From positions 62,001 through 126,000 of the forward strand of contig NZ_BOOK01000037.1 in NCBI RefSeq assembly GCF_016863195.1: 64,000 nt of DNA, given 5' to 3'. Positions 17,496 to 29,477 of this stretch are shown here, one piece after another; within the stretch, counting starts at the first letter, position 1; every line of letters begins with the position of its first letter. The notes beneath the pieces were generated by a model that worked only from the letters and a program-made list of their open reading frames with translations, was not told the origin of the DNA and made no database searches. Origin of the DNA: Paraplanobispora takensis (GTDB taxonomy: Bacteria > Actinomycetota > Actinomycetes > Streptosporangiales > Streptosporangiaceae). The position numbers and the translations under genes were made by a program.

Positions 17496-18341
17496 ATGAA
17501 GGTGCTCGTGACGGGCGCGACCGGGTACATCGGCTCGGCGGTGGCCGGACGGCTCGCGGAGCGCGGGCACGAGGTGGTGGCGCTCGTCCGGCCGAAGCAG
17601 GTCGAGGCCAGGGGCGTCCCGGGGGCGGCCCAGGTCCGTTACGGCGACGTGACCGACCCCGCCTCCCTCGCCGCCGGCGACGTGGACGCGGTGGTGCACG
17701 CCACCGCTCCGACCGGCGACGAAGCGGTGGAGCTCGCGGCGGTCGACGCCCTGCTCGCCGGCGGGGCGAAGGTCGTCTACACCAGCGGGGTCTGGGTGCT
17801 GGGCCCCGGTGACGCCGATGAGACCAGCCCGGTGAACCCCATTCCGTTCGTCACCTTCCGCGCCGCGGTGGAGCGGCGGGTGCTCGACGGCGGCGGCGTC
17901 GTGCTCAGGCCCGGCATCGTGTACGGCGGGGGCCGCGGCATCCCCGCCCTCCTGACGGCCAAGGCCGCCGAGCACGGCCGGGGCCGTTACGTCGCGGCGG
18001 ACGGGCGCGAGCCCACCTGGCCCACCATCCACATCGACGATCTGGCCGAGCTGTTCGTCGCCGTGGTGGAGCGGGGCGAGAGCGGCTCGATCTACCACGG
18101 CGTGGCCGAGGAGGCGGTCCCGCTGAGCGCTGTGGCGAAGGCGGCGGCGCGGGCGGCGGGCCTCGGGGACGCGCCGGTGGAGGCGTGGCCGGTGGAGGAG
18201 GCGGCGGGGGACCTCGGCCCGGGCTTCGCCGGGGCGCTGGCCGTCGGCCAGGCCGTACGGGCCGACCGGACCCGCAAGGAGCTGGGGTGGGCCCCGAGCC
18301 GGCCGGGCATCGTCGCCGACCTCGAAGCCGGCGCCCGCTGA
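17496..18341 (+). CDS. NAD(P)-dependent extended-SDR epimerase/dehydratase family protein
   Basis: 281 residues from the ATG at 17496 (GAGG eight bases upstream). N-terminal Rossmann motif VLVTGATGYIGSAVAGRL at 3-20. Later segments VVYTSGVWVLG, LRPGIVYGGG and PTWPTIHIDDLAEL match NmrA/epimerase-type enzymes. The canonical YxxxK is not obvious, because FRAAVERRVL stands where it would be expected. It might therefore be a sensor-like or altered-substrate member. The divergent MarR-type gene probably regulates it. Confidence 0.78.
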   Translation: MKVLVTGATGYIGSAVAGRLAERGHEVVALVRPKQVEARGVPGAAQVRYGDVTDPASLAAGDVDAVVHATAPTGDEAVELAAVDALLAGGAKVVYTSGVWVLGPGDADETSPVNPIPFVTFRAAVERRVLDGGGVVLRPGIVYGGGRGIPALLTAKAAEHGRGRYVAADGREPTWPTIHIDDLAELFVAVVERGESGSIYHGVAEEAVPLSAVAKAAARAAGLGDAPVEAWPVEEAAGDLGPGFAGALAVGQAVRADRTRKELGWAPSRPGIVADLEAGAR

Positions 18342-18424
18342 GGCGGCGGCGGCCGATATCCGCCCTCTTCGGCGTGGTGGACGTGGCTTGACCGTTCGCG
18401 GGAAGCGCACAGAGGCGGTTCGTG

Positions 18425-18453
18425 TTGACTGTCAAGGCCTCCTTGCATACTGT
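18425..18453 (+). promoter_or_regulatory. housekeeping-type promoter of groESL
   Basis: TTGACT (18425-18430) is followed after 17 bases by TACTGT (18448-18453), close to actinobacterial SigA/HrdB boxes. The CIRCE operator begins seven bases downstream and would cover the transcription start. Confidence 0.65.
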
Positions 18454-18459
18454 TCCGTA

Positions 18460-18486
18460 TTGGCACTCTCCCGGTGAGAGTGCCAA
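18460..18486. promoter_or_regulatory. CIRCE operator (HrcA site)
   Basis: Perfect 9-9-9 inverted repeat TTGGCACTC-N9-GAGTGCCAA, one base per arm from the CIRCE consensus TTAGCACTC-N9-GAGTGCTAA. HrcA bound here represses groES-groEL until heat or unfolded proteins titrate GroE. hrcA itself is not in the window. Confidence 0.95.
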
Positions 18487-18573
18487 TACATGCGACGAGG
18501 CAGGTCTGACACCCGCGACGGCAGACCGCTGGTCGCCTCTTCTGATCATTCAAATCTGAAGGGGAGGTCCGAC

Positions 18574-18885
18574 GTGACGACCGCCACCAAGGTTCCCGTT
18601 AAGCCGCTCGGCGACCGCATCGTGGTCCAGCCGCTTGAGGCCGAGCAGACCACCGCCTCCGGCCTGGTCATCCCGGACACCGCCAAGGAGAAGCCCCAGG
18701 AGGGCAAGGTTCTCGCGGTGGGTCCCGGCAACTGGGACGAGAGCGGCACCAAGCGTGTCCCGCTCGACGTCAACGAGGGCGACGTCGTCCTCTACAGCAA
18801 GTACGGCGGCACCGAGGTGAAGTACGGCGGCGAGGAGTACCTCGTGCTCTCCGCCCGTGACGTGCTCGCCATCATCGAGAAGTAA
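18574..18885 (+). CDS. groES: co-chaperonin GroES
   Basis: 103 residues from the GTG at 18574, preceded by GGGGAGG. GroES forms the heptameric lid of GroEL. Seen: [22 protein letters not shown], the mobile loop region, and [13 protein letters not shown] at the C-terminus. The upstream extension to 18490 is 5' leader. It is transcribed from the CIRCE-controlled promoter and followed by a hairpin before groEL. Confidence 0.97.
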   Translation: MTTATKVPVKPLGDRIVVQPLEAEQTTASGLVIPDTAKEKPQEGKVLAVGPGNWDESGTKRVPLDVNEGDVVLYSKYGGTEVKYGGEEYLVLSARDVLAIIEK

Positions 18886-18912
18886 CCGACGCTTCGCAGA
18901 GATGACGCACTG

Positions 18913-18943
18913 AGCCCCGGGCTGCTGCGGCACCCGGGGCTTT
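18913..18943 (+). terminator. groES-groEL intergenic hairpin
   Basis: AGCCCCGGG (18913-18921) pairs perfectly with CCCGGGGCT (18933-18941) over an 11-base loop and is followed by TT. Lying between groES and groEL, it may partly terminate or be a processing point giving more groES mRNA. Confidence 0.65.
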
Positions 18944-18945
18944 GA

Positions 18946-20598
<1,653 letters not shown>

Positions 20599-20675
20599 TC
20601 CACGGTCACCGATCCGAGCGGCCCGCGCGGGCGGCGGGGCACCGGCCCCGTCCGCGCGGACCGCACCGGACGCGT

Positions 20676-20716
20676 ACGGCCCGCACCTCGAAAAGAGGGG
20701 CGGGCCGTTCTTGTTT
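20676..20716 (+). terminator. groESL terminator
   Basis: 14-bp stem with one mismatch (20676-20689 with 20695-20708), GAAAA loop, followed by a T-rich tail (TTCTTGTTT). This is the most classical intrinsic terminator in the window. Confidence 0.9.
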
Positions 20717-20902
20717 CACGGTGAACCGAAAGGGGCTTCGAAGCGTCATCGACCGGTCATCCGGAACGGGGCAAGATATAACAAATAGCCGACATATATG
20801 GCGATCCCGTGAAATATTCGGGCATATTAAAAATCCCAGGGTCGCCAATCGATCACACTCTGCTATCTCCACCCCAATGTGACCAATCCGTAGCCGTTCG
20901 CC
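20717..20902 (+). promoter_or_regulatory. AT-rich leader/promoter region of the sigma factor gene
   Basis: From about 20770 to 20850 the DNA is unusually AT-rich (ATATAACAAATA, GACATATATGG, GAAATATTC, CATATTAAAAATC) for this genome. It includes an inverted CCCG-N9-CGGG. It should hold the promoter of the ECF sigma gene; exact boxes cannot be assigned by eye. Confidence 0.5.
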
Positions 20903-21571
20903 ATGACGACACGCCGGATCAGTGTGGGCATCATGCCTATCGTGACCGAGGGATGCGTCGCCGACGCCAAAACTGGGGTAAGGCTTGCGACGAGATCTGA
21001 CGGGGCTGCCCACGGGGATGACCTCAAGGATCTGACGAGCCTCGCCGTTCAGGGGGATCGCACCGCGATCGAATCCCTGCTGGGGCAGTTGCGCCCGATG
21101 GTGGTGCGTTACTGCCGTGCTCGTCTCGGCAGGGTTTCCGGCCAGTACCACATCGCCGACGATGTGGCTCAGGAAGTGTGCATCGCGGTGCTGTCCGCGC
21201 TGCCCCGTTACCGTGACATGGGGCGTCCCTTCGCGTCCTTCGTCTTCGGCATCGCCTCGCACAAGGTGGCTGACGCGCTGCGCAGCTCCGTGCGCTCCGC
21301 CGTGCCGACCCAGGATCTCCCCGACGGGCCCGACGAGGGTCCGGGGCCGGAGGAGACCGTGGTCCGCTACATCGAGGCCGAGCACGCGCGCAGGCTGCTG
21401 TCCAGGCTCCCGGACAATCAGCGCGAGCTGCTGATGCTCAGGGTGGTATCGGGTCTTTCCGCCGAGGAGACCGGTAATGTACTGGGCATGTCACCAGGTG
21501 CGGTTCGCGTCGCCCAGCATCGGGCGCTCGCCCGGTTGCGGGCGATGGCTGAGCTGGAGTCGATAGCTTGA
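20903..21571 (+). CDS. ECF sigma factor, SigD/ShbA type
   Basis: 222 residues. Region 2 is seen as [36 protein letters not shown] and [20 protein letters not shown]. Region 4 with its helix-turn-helix is [41 protein letters not shown]. Location between groEL and guaB matches M. tuberculosis sigD and Streptomyces shbA; ShbA drives the principal sigma gene hrdB in Streptomyces. The first 40 residues are not conserved in type and a start at 20933 is possible. The stop overlaps the next small gene (TTGA), suggesting a coupled anti-sigma partner. Confidence 0.88.
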   Translation: MTTRRISVGIMPIVTEGCVADAKTGVRLATRSDGAAHGDDLKDLTSLAVQGDRTAIESLLGQLRPMVVRYCRARLGRVSGQYHIADDVAQEVCIAVLSALPRYRDMGRPFASFVFGIASHKVADALRSSVRSAVPTQDLPDGPDEGPGPEETVVRYIEAEHARRLLSRLPDNQRELLMLRVVSGLSAEETGNVLGMSPGAVRVAQHRALARLRAMAELESIA

Positions 21572-21771
21572 CCACGGTCCACCCACGGCGCCCGGTCCGG
21601 CGGTACGGGCCGCAGGAGGATCCGGCCGTAGCCGAGACCGAGGCGATCGTGCAGGCGCTCTCCGGCAGGCAGCCCGTCGAGCTGACCGACGACGCGCTCA
21701 GACTGCTCGCGGCGCTGATCGACGACGTCGATCAGCGCTGCTCCTCGGTGTCGATCACGCCGTCCGCGTAG
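21568..21771 (+). CDS. 67-residue RsdA-like sigma-binding peptide (truncated anti-sigma factor?)
   Basis: TTG start overlapping the sigma stop by four bases with GGAG eight bases upstream, so it is probably translated by coupling. The segment [36 protein letters not shown] resembles the N-terminal sigma-binding region of RsdA, the anti-SigD factor that follows sigD in mycobacteria. Mycobacterial RsdA then has a membrane segment and periplasmic part; here the protein ends before either. The last 40 bases overlap the convergent DUF5319 gene. Either a degenerate remnant or a free-standing soluble inhibitor. Similarity is by eye only. Confidence 0.55.
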   Translation: MTTVHPRRPVRRYGPQEDPAVAETEAIVQALSGRQPVELTDDALRLLAALIDDVDQRCSSVSITPSA

Positions 21772-22109
21772 CCCTGGGCGTAGTCCCAGCTCACATAGTT
21801 CGTGGGGTTGGGCTGGTAGGCGGGTTCGTGCACCTGCGGCTGACCGTTCTCGATCATCTGACGCAGGTTGCCGCGCAGCAGGTCCCAGTCGAAATAGTGC
21901 TGCTCGCCGCATTCGGGGCAGTCGAGGACCAGGCCGGCGACACCCTGAGGTTCGAGGAGGGAGCGGAAAACCTCCACGTCGGCGAGGTCGGTGATGGCCT
22001 CGTCGCGTTCGGCCGGCGTCAGGGGTTCGGAGTCGTCAGGCTCACCCAGCGCCGCGGCCGGGTCGTCGGGGTCGTCCGCGAACGGGTCGCGTGGGACGTC
22101 TTCCAGCAC
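21732..22109 (-). CDS. DUF5319 family protein (Rv3412-like)
   Basis: 125 residues, GTG start. Very acidic first half (DPFADDPDDPAAALGEPDDSEPLTPAERDEAITDL), then a CPECGEQHYFDW motif that may bind zinc, and a C-terminus [17 protein letters not shown] recall this family as conserved in actinobacteria between the sigD-like and guaB genes, function unknown. It is convergent with the small anti-sigma-like gene and overlaps it by 40 bases. Confidence 0.8.
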   Translation of the reverse strand: MLEDVPRDPFADDPDDPAAALGEPDDSEPLTPAERDEAITDLADVEVFRSLLEPQGVAGLVLDCPECGEQHYFDWDLLRGNLRQMIENGQPQVHEPAYQPNPTNYVSWDYAQGYADGVIDTEEQR

Positions 22110-22271
22110 GATCCCACTTTATGGCCTCGATGCAACCGACATACCCCGAACCCCCCGAGCTTCGTACGGGATCGCCTCCGCCGCAGGTCACCGCGGAGGA
22201 GCTTTCGCCGGTGGATCACCCGCCCCCGCGCGGTCCGTACCGCCCGTGCCCCCCGCGCGGGCCGTGCCGTC

Positions 22272-23273
22272 CTAGTCGAACCACCCGCGCCGGGCCGCCT
22301 CCACCCCGGCCTGGAAGCGCGACTGCGCGCCGAGCTCGGCCATCGCCTCGGCGAAGCGGGTGCGGACGGTCCGCACGGAGATCCCGAGCTGCCGGGCGAT
22401 CGACTCGTCGCTGACGCCCTGGGCGGCCAGCCTGAGCACCCGCGCCGCGCTCTGGCCCGAACGCGACCACGGCAGCGGGGTGGCGCGGGCCCACAGCTCC
22501 TCGAAGAGGGTGCGCAGCGCGGCCACCACGATGGAGGCCCGGACCAGGTGGAAGTTGTAGGCGTTCTCGGCCAGGGTCCCGCCCCACTGGGCGGGCATGC
22601 CGGCGGTGTCGGCCCCGGCGACGAGGAACCAGCTCGGCACCGAGGTGAGGGTCCGCACGCGCGCCCCGGCCTCCTCGAACTGCGTGAGCTTGTCCCGCAG
22701 GCCCGGCATCCCCAGCGTGCCCACCGGGATGAGCGCCCGGCAGGACAGCAGGCCGCGGCGCTGGGCGCCGATCCACTGGTCGGCGTAGCGATGGGCGAAG
22801 TCGCCCATCGTGCGCCGGTCGGGGATCGCCGAGAGCAGTTCCAGGGGCGGGTCCTGGACCGCCATCCCGATCACGCTCTCGTAGAGCTCGTCGGCCCCGC
22901 CGACCAGCTCGACCGGGAACTGCCCGCTCTGGTAGTCGCGCCCGGCGTCGTACTGGTGGATGAAGCCGCGGATCGAGCCGAGCACGGTGTCGATCCTGCG
23001 GCTCTCCTCGGCCAGCCGGTCCAGGCGCTCGGCGATCAGGTGGCCGAGGGCGGCGGCGGGGTGCCGGGCGAGGTATTCGCCGGCCTGCTCGTCGACCACT
23101 CCCAGGTTCACGAGGGTTGCCAGCTCGCGGTCCAGCAGGTCGGGAGAGCCGCCGGTGGCCTGGACGAGATCGGCGAAAGTGGCGCGATGGAGGCGCAGCA
23201 CCGCGTTGTAGAGGGATGTCTGGGCCGGTGTGAGGCCCAGCGCCGCCAGGGGGTCGGTTGTGTCGGTACGCAT
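22272..23273 (-). CDS. TrmB-like/LuxR-type HTH regulator
   Basis: 333 residues from the ATG at 23273 (AGGAG ten bases upstream). The N-terminus (LGLTPAQTSLYNAVLRLHRATFADLVQATGGSPDLLDRELATLVNLGVV) is a TrmB-like winged helix. The middle resembles a TrmB/PLD-like effector domain, and the C-terminus carries a LuxR-type helix-turn-helix (AAQGVSDESIARQLGISVRTVRTRFAEAM). Such dual-HTH proteins are common in actinomycetes as stand-alone regulators. It diverges from guaB; whether it controls guaB is not known. Confidence 0.82.
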   Translation of the reverse strand: MRTDTTDPLAALGLTPAQTSLYNAVLRLHRATFADLVQATGGSPDLLDRELATLVNLGVVDEQAGEYLARHPAAALGHLIAERLDRLAEESRRIDTVLGSIRGFIHQYDAGRDYQSGQFPVELVGGADELYESVIGMAVQDPPLELLSAIPDRRTMGDFAHRYADQWIGAQRRGLLSCRALIPVGTLGMPGLRDKLTQFEEAGARVRTLTSVPSWFLVAGADTAGMPAQWGGTLAENAYNFHLVRASIVVAALRTLFEELWARATPLPWSRSGQSAARVLRLAAQGVSDESIARQLGISVRTVRTRFAEAMAELGAQSRFQAGVEAARRGWFD

Positions 23274-25147
<1,874 letters not shown>

Positions 25148-25158
25148 GTTTCCTCCTG

Positions 25159-25187
25159 CGGCTTCCGCCCGCACGCGGCGGGAGCCG
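25159..25187 (+). terminator. hairpin between guaB and guaB3
   Basis: 11-bp stem with one G-T pair (25159-25169 with 25177-25187) and a 7-base loop, 12 bases after the guaB stop. It would limit read-through into guaB3. No T-tract. Confidence 0.6.
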
Positions 25188-25216
25188 TACTCGCATGAAA
25201 TGGGAAAGATGAGCAT

Positions 25217-26335
25217 ATGACTCAGGTGGAGATCGGCCGCGGCAAGAACGGCCGCCGTGCATACGCGCTCGACGAGATCGGCATCGTCCCGTCCCGGCGG
25301 ACCCGTGACCCGGAGGAGGTCTCGATCGCCTGGCAGATCGACGCCTACCGGTTCGACCTGCCCCTGGTGGTGAGCCCCATGGACAGCGTCGTGTCGCCGA
25401 AGACCGCGATCGAGGTGGGCCGGCTCGGCGGTCTGGCGGCGCTGGACCTCGAAGGACTGTGGACGCGCTACGAGGACCCGACGTCGCTGCTGGCCGAGGT
25501 GGCCGAGCTGCAGGGCGACGCGGCGACGCGCCGGCTCCAGGAGATCTACAGCGCGCCGATCAAGGAGGAGTTGATCGGCCGCCGGATCGAGGAGATCCGC
25601 GCGGCGGGGGTGACCACGGCGGTCCGCCTGTCCCCCCAGCGCACGGTCCAGTACCACAAGGCCGTCATCGACGCCGGTGTGGACATCTTCGTGATCCGCG
25701 GCACCACGGTCTCCGCCGAGCACGTCTCGGGCCGGGCCGAGCCGCTGAACCTCAAGCAGTTCATCTACGAGCTCGACGTCCCGGTGATCGTCGGCGGCTG
25801 CGCCACCTACACCGCGGCGCTGCACCTGATGCGGACCGGCGCGGCCGGCGTGCTCGTCGGATTCGGCGGCGGCGCCTCGCACACCACCCGCACCGTGCTG
25901 GGCGTGGTGGTGCCGATGGCCACCGCGATCTCCGACGTGGCCGCGGCCCGCCGCGACTACATGGACGAGTCGGGCGGCCGCTACGTCCACGTCATCGCCG
26001 ACGGCGGCATGGGCACCTCCGGCGACATCGCCAAGGCCATCGCCTGCGGCGCCGACGCGGTCATGGTCGGCTCGCCGCTGGCCCGCGCCGCCGAGGCGCC
26101 CGGTCACGGCTTCCACTGGGGCTCGGAGGCCCACCACCCGGAGCTGCCGCGCGGCAAGCGGGTCCAGTTCGGCACCGTGGGCACGCTGGAGCAGATCCTG
26201 CACGGTCCGTCCTCGGTCGCCGACGGCTCGATGAACCTGATGGGCTCCCTGCGTCGCACGATGGCCACCGCCGGCTACTCCGACCTGAAGGAGTTCCAGC
26301 GGGTCGAGGTCGTCGTCGCCCCGCAGCAGCCCTGA
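25217..26335 (+). CDS. guaB3: GuaB3 family IMP dehydrogenase-related protein
   Basis: 372 residues, barrel only, without CBS domains. Conserved GuaB3 segments include IVPSRRTRDPEEVSI, VSPMDSVVSP and RRDYMDESGGRYVHVIADGGMGTSGDIAKAIACGADAVMVGSPLARA. The loop aligned with the IMPDH catalytic GSICTTR reads ASHTTR, so the nucleophilic Cys is replaced by His222. I recall that a cyanobacterial GuaB3 was reported as a GMP reductase; an enzyme lacking the Cys would not use that covalent mechanism, so activity here is uncertain. It follows guaB and ends convergent with the aldolase gene. Confidence 0.9.
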   Translation: MTQVEIGRGKNGRRAYALDEIGIVPSRRTRDPEEVSIAWQIDAYRFDLPLVVSPMDSVVSPKTAIEVGRLGGLAALDLEGLWTRYEDPTSLLAEVAELQGDAATRRLQEIYSAPIKEELIGRRIEEIRAAGVTTAVRLSPQRTVQYHKAVIDAGVDIFVIRGTTVSAEHVSGRAEPLNLKQFIYELDVPVIVGGCATYTAALHLMRTGAAGVLVGFGGGASHTTRTVLGVVVPMATAISDVAAARRDYMDESGGRYVHVIADGGMGTSGDIAKAIACGADAVMVGSPLARAAEAPGHGFHWGSEAHHPELPRGKRVQFGTVGTLEQILHGPSSVADGSMNLMGSLRRTMATAGYSDLKEFQRVEVVVAPQQP

Positions 26336-26356
26336 CCCGGGGCCGCCGGGCGGCGC

Positions 26357-27181
26357 TCAGCCCCGCAGGACGCCGAGGAGGCGGGCGACTTCGCCCGCCA
26401 CCGCGGTACGGCCGGCCTTGACGTACTTGCGGGGGTCGACGACCTTCTCGTCGGCCGCCAGGTGGTCGCGGATCGCGCGGGTGAACGCCTTGTTCAGGTG
26501 CGTGGCGATGTTGATCTTCTTCATGCCGTGCCGTACGGCCTCGCGCAATGTGTCGTCCGGCACGCCCGAGGAGCCGTGGAGCACCAGCGGGACCGGGAGC
26601 GCCGCGTGCAGCTCGGCGATCAGGGCGAGGTCGAGGACGGCGTCCCGGGTGGTCATGGCGTGGGAGCTGCCGACGGCCACGGCCAGGGCGTCGACGCCGG
26701 TGCGGGCCACGTACTCCACCGCCTCGTGCGGCCTGGTCCGCACGCCGGGGGCGTGCACGCCGTCCTTGCCGCCGATCTCGCCCAGCTCGGCCTCCACCCA
26801 CACGCCCCGCCCGTGGCACCGGGCGGCGACCTCGGCGGTGAGCGCCGCGTTCTCCTCGTCGGGCAGCGCGGAGGCGTCGAACATCACCGACCCGATCCCC
26901 AGCTCCACCGCCTCCTCGACGAGCGCGGGGTCGGTGGCGTGGTCGAGGTGGACGGCCACCGGCACCGAGGCCGCCCGGGCCACGGCGAGCGAGGCGGCCG
27001 CGATCGGGGCGAGGGCGCCGTGGTAGCGCACGCAGTTCTCACTGATCTGCAGCACGACCGGGGCGCCCGCGGCCTCGGCCCCGGCGACGATCGCCTCGGC
27101 GTGCTCCAGCTGGATGACGTTGAACGCGCCGACGCCCGCCGGGGCGTCGCGGACGATGTCGCCGATGCCGGTCAGAGGCAT
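26357..27181 (-). CDS. class II fructose/tagatose-bisphosphate aldolase
   Basis: 274 residues. Zinc-dependent class II aldolase: catalytic and metal motif VHLDHATD with Asp80 and His81, EAELGEIGGKDG, and the phosphate-binding HGSSGVPDD plus KKINIATHLNKAF. At this length and with these neighbours it is closer to GatY/KbaY-type tagatose-1,6-bisphosphate aldolases than to central FbaA. Last gene of the operon SIS-deacetylase-kinase-aldolase. It would cleave the ketose bisphosphate to triose phosphates. Which epimer it prefers cannot be read from the sequence. Confidence 0.88.
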   Translation of the reverse strand: MPLTGIGDIVRDAPAGVGAFNVIQLEHAEAIVAGAEAAGAPVVLQISENCVRYHGALAPIAAASLAVARAASVPVAVHLDHATDPALVEEAVELGIGSVMFDASALPDEENAALTAEVAARCHGRGVWVEAELGEIGGKDGVHAPGVRTRPHEAVEYVARTGVDALAVAVGSSHAMTTRDAVLDLALIAELHAALPVPLVLHGSSGVPDDTLREAVRHGMKKINIATHLNKAFTRAIRDHLAADEKVVDPRKYVKAGRTAVAGEVARLLGVLRG

Positions 27182-27245
27182 GATGAGGGGCCTTTCGCTT
27201 GCGATGGAACCGGGACGGGACCGGGTCTGCGGGGATGCGGGGCGC

Positions 27246-28280
27246 TCAGTCGCATACGGGCTCGATCCGGATCCCGGGCTCGACCTCGCGCAGCACGTCC
27301 CCGTCGATGTCGCCGGCGACCGGGGCGGCCACCGCCGCCGCGCCCAGGGCGGCGGCCCGGCGCAGCCGGTCGGGCCAGGGCGTGCCCTCCGCCAGGCCCA
27401 GCGCCAGCCCCGCGACCAGGGCGTCCCCGGCTCCGGTCGGGTTGCCCTCCACCCGGTACGGCATGGCGGCCCGCCAGGCGCCCTCGGGGGTCACGGCCAG
27501 CAGCCCGTCCGCCCCGAGGGAGACGACGACCGATCCGGCGCCGGTCTCCATGAGCGCCCGGGCGCCCCGGAGCGCCTGCCCGGGATCGTCCGGGCGGGCG
27601 GGGCCGGACGCTCCCCGGGAGCCGTCCGATCCGGCGGGACCGGGCGCCGCCGACAGGGCGCGGGCGAGTTCCTCGGCGTTGGGCTTGACGATCGCGGGCC
27701 GCCCGGCGGGCGCGTGCCGCAGGGCCTCCCCGTCGGCGTCCACGATCACCGGGACGCCGTGGGCGCGGGCCCGGCCGGTGAGGGTCGCGTAGAAGTCCGC
27801 CGGCACGCCGGGCGGCATGCTCCCCGAGATCACCGCCACCGCGATCCCGCCGCGGCGCAGCCGTTCCTCCAAAGCGCCGGCGAACCCGTCGAGCTCCCCG
27901 GCCGAGACGACGGGCCCCGGCTCGTTGAACAGGGCCGTGCGCTGCGCGGCCCCGCCGGGGGAGAGATCGGAGACGGTGAGGGTGGTGCGGGACTCACCGG
28001 TGATGGGGGTGAGGGCGGCGGGCAGGCCGCAGGCGGCCAGGTCGGCCCGGGCGGCGTCGCCGACGGCGCCGCCCGCCAGGCCGGTGACCAGGACCCGCCG
28101 GCCCAGGGCCGCGAGCACGCGGGCGACGTTGACGCCCTTGCCGCCCGCCCGGCGGTGCACCGCCCGCACCCGGTTGACGCCGTTCCAGTCGACGTCGCGG
28201 GTCTGGTAGGTGACGTCGAGGGCCAGGTTCAGGGTGACGGTGAGGATCGTCCCCGCGGAGGCGGGCGGTGGGAGGGTCAT
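27246..28280 (-). CDS. PfkB-family hexose-phosphate kinase (1-PFK/tagatose-6-P kinase type)
   Basis: 344 residues. PfkB signatures: RRAGGKGVNVARVLAALGRRV near the N-terminus and the catalytic NPTGAGDALVAGLALG near the C-terminus, with Asp in GAGD as base. The 1-phosphofructokinase/LacC subgroup is suggested by LTVTLNLALDVTYQ and VKPNAEELARAL. An insertion of about 25 residues rich in Gly/Pro/Ser follows VKPNAEEL and is probably a surface loop. In this operon it likely phosphorylates tagatose-6-P or fructose-6-P produced by the SIS enzyme. It is 64 bases upstream of the aldolase gene. Confidence 0.87.
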   Translation of the reverse strand: MTLPPPASAGTILTVTLNLALDVTYQTRDVDWNGVNRVRAVHRRAGGKGVNVARVLAALGRRVLVTGLAGGAVGDAARADLAACGLPAALTPITGESRTTLTVSDLSPGGAAQRTALFNEPGPVVSAGELDGFAGALEERLRRGGIAVAVISGSMPPGVPADFYATLTGRARAHGVPVIVDADGEALRHAPAGRPAIVKPNAEELARALSAAPGPAGSDGSRGASGPARPDDPGQALRGARALMETGAGSVVVSLGADGLLAVTPEGAWRAAMPYRVEGNPTGAGDALVAGLALGLAEGTPWPDRLRRAAALGAAAVAAPVAGDIDGDVLREVEPGIRIEPVCD

Positions 28281-28308
28281 CAGGGTCCGGTGCTCCGGGT
28301 CGTGCGCA

Positions 28309-29451
28309 TCACGGCTCCGTGATCCAGCTTCCGCGCCTCATGACGCCGGCGACCTCCAGGCCGTCGGTGAGGACCACCAGGTCGGCCTGCTTGCCGACGG
28401 AGAGCGAGCCGATGCGGTCGGCCAGGCCGAGGACCCGGGCGGGGGTGAGGCTGGCGGCCTCGGCGGCCTCGGGCAGGGACAGGCCGAGCTCCCGGACGGC
28501 GCGCCGGAAGGCGACGTCCATGGTCAGGGTGGAGCCCGCGATGGAGCCGGCCCCGGGGCCGCCGGCCAGCCGGGCCACGCCGTCCACCACCTCGACCTTC
28601 AGCGGGCCGAGGCCGTAGCTCCCGTCGCCCACTCCGGCCGCCGCCATCGCGTCGGTGATGAGCGCCGTACGGCTCGCGCCCGCGGCCCGGTAGGCGAGGC
28701 GGAGCATCGCCGGGTGCACGTGCACGCCGTCGTTGACCAGCTCGACCGTGACGCGCTCGTCCTCCAGCAGCGCGGCGATCGGGCCGGGCTCGCGGTGCCC
28801 GAGCTGCGGCATCGCGTTGAAGAGGTGGGTCGCGACGGCGGCGCCCGCCTCGATTCCCGCGATGGTCTGCGCGTAGTCGGCGTCGCTGTGCCCGAGCGCG
28901 GCGATCACGCCGTTGGCCACCGCCTCTCGGATGGTGTCCGTCGCGCCCGGCAGTTCGGCGGCGATGGTGAGCATCCGCACGTGACCGCGTCCCGCCGCCA
29001 GCAGCTCCCGGAACTCCCGGACCGAGGGCTCGCGCAGCAGGGCGGGGTCGTGCGCGCCGCAGCGGGCCTTGGAGATGTAGGGGCCCTCGAAGTGGATGCC
29101 CGCCAGCAGGCCCTCCTCGCACAGGTCCGCGAGGGCGGCGGTGGCCCTGGCGATGTCGTCCAGGGTGGCGGTGACGAGGCTGGCGATGAGCGTGGTGGTG
29201 CCGTGCTCGGCGTGCAGCGCCGCGATCCGGCTCGCCTGGTCCGGGTCGCCCGAGGGGAAGGAACCACCCGCTCCGCCGTGGTTGTGGATGTCGACGAAGC
29301 CCGGCACGACGTACCGGCCGCCCAGGCTGTGGCCCGGACCGGGGGCCCCTCCCTGGCCGATGTGGGTGATGCGGCCGTCTTCGATGGTCAGCCAGCCGTC
29401 GTGGACGCCCTCGGGGGTGACGACGCGGGCGTCGGCGAGTGTGATGGTCAT
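28309..29451 (-). CDS. nagA: N-acetylhexosamine-6-phosphate deacetylase (NagA/AgaA)
   Basis: 380 residues from the ATG at 29451. Amidohydrolase that removes acetate from GlcNAc-6-P or GalNAc-6-P. Seen: PGFVDIHNHGGAGG (metal motif HxH), GIHFEGPYIS (metal Glu), ALGHSDADYAQT and THLFNAMPQLGHREPG (metal His), and ALITDAMAAAG (catalytic Asp). Full length for the family. It follows the SIS gene by 26 bases and precedes the kinase by 28, so one operon. The long upstream open frame is a shadow of the SIS gene. GlcNAc versus GalNAc specificity is inferred only from neighbours. Confidence 0.93.
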   Translation of the reverse strand: MTITLADARVVTPEGVHDGWLTIEDGRITHIGQGGAPGPGHSLGGRYVVPGFVDIHNHGGAGGSFPSGDPDQASRIAALHAEHGTTTLIASLVTATLDDIARATAALADLCEEGLLAGIHFEGPYISKARCGAHDPALLREPSVREFRELLAAGRGHVRMLTIAAELPGATDTIREAVANGVIAALGHSDADYAQTIAGIEAGAAVATHLFNAMPQLGHREPGPIAALLEDERVTVELVNDGVHVHPAMLRLAYRAAGASRTALITDAMAAAGVGDGSYGLGPLKVEVVDGVARLAGGPGAGSIAGSTLTMDVAFRRAVRELGLSLPEAAEAASLTPARVLGLADRIGSLSVGKQADLVVLTDGLEVAGVMRRGSWITEP

Positions 29452-29477
29452 GGCGTCATCCTCTCCTCTCCCGGAGG

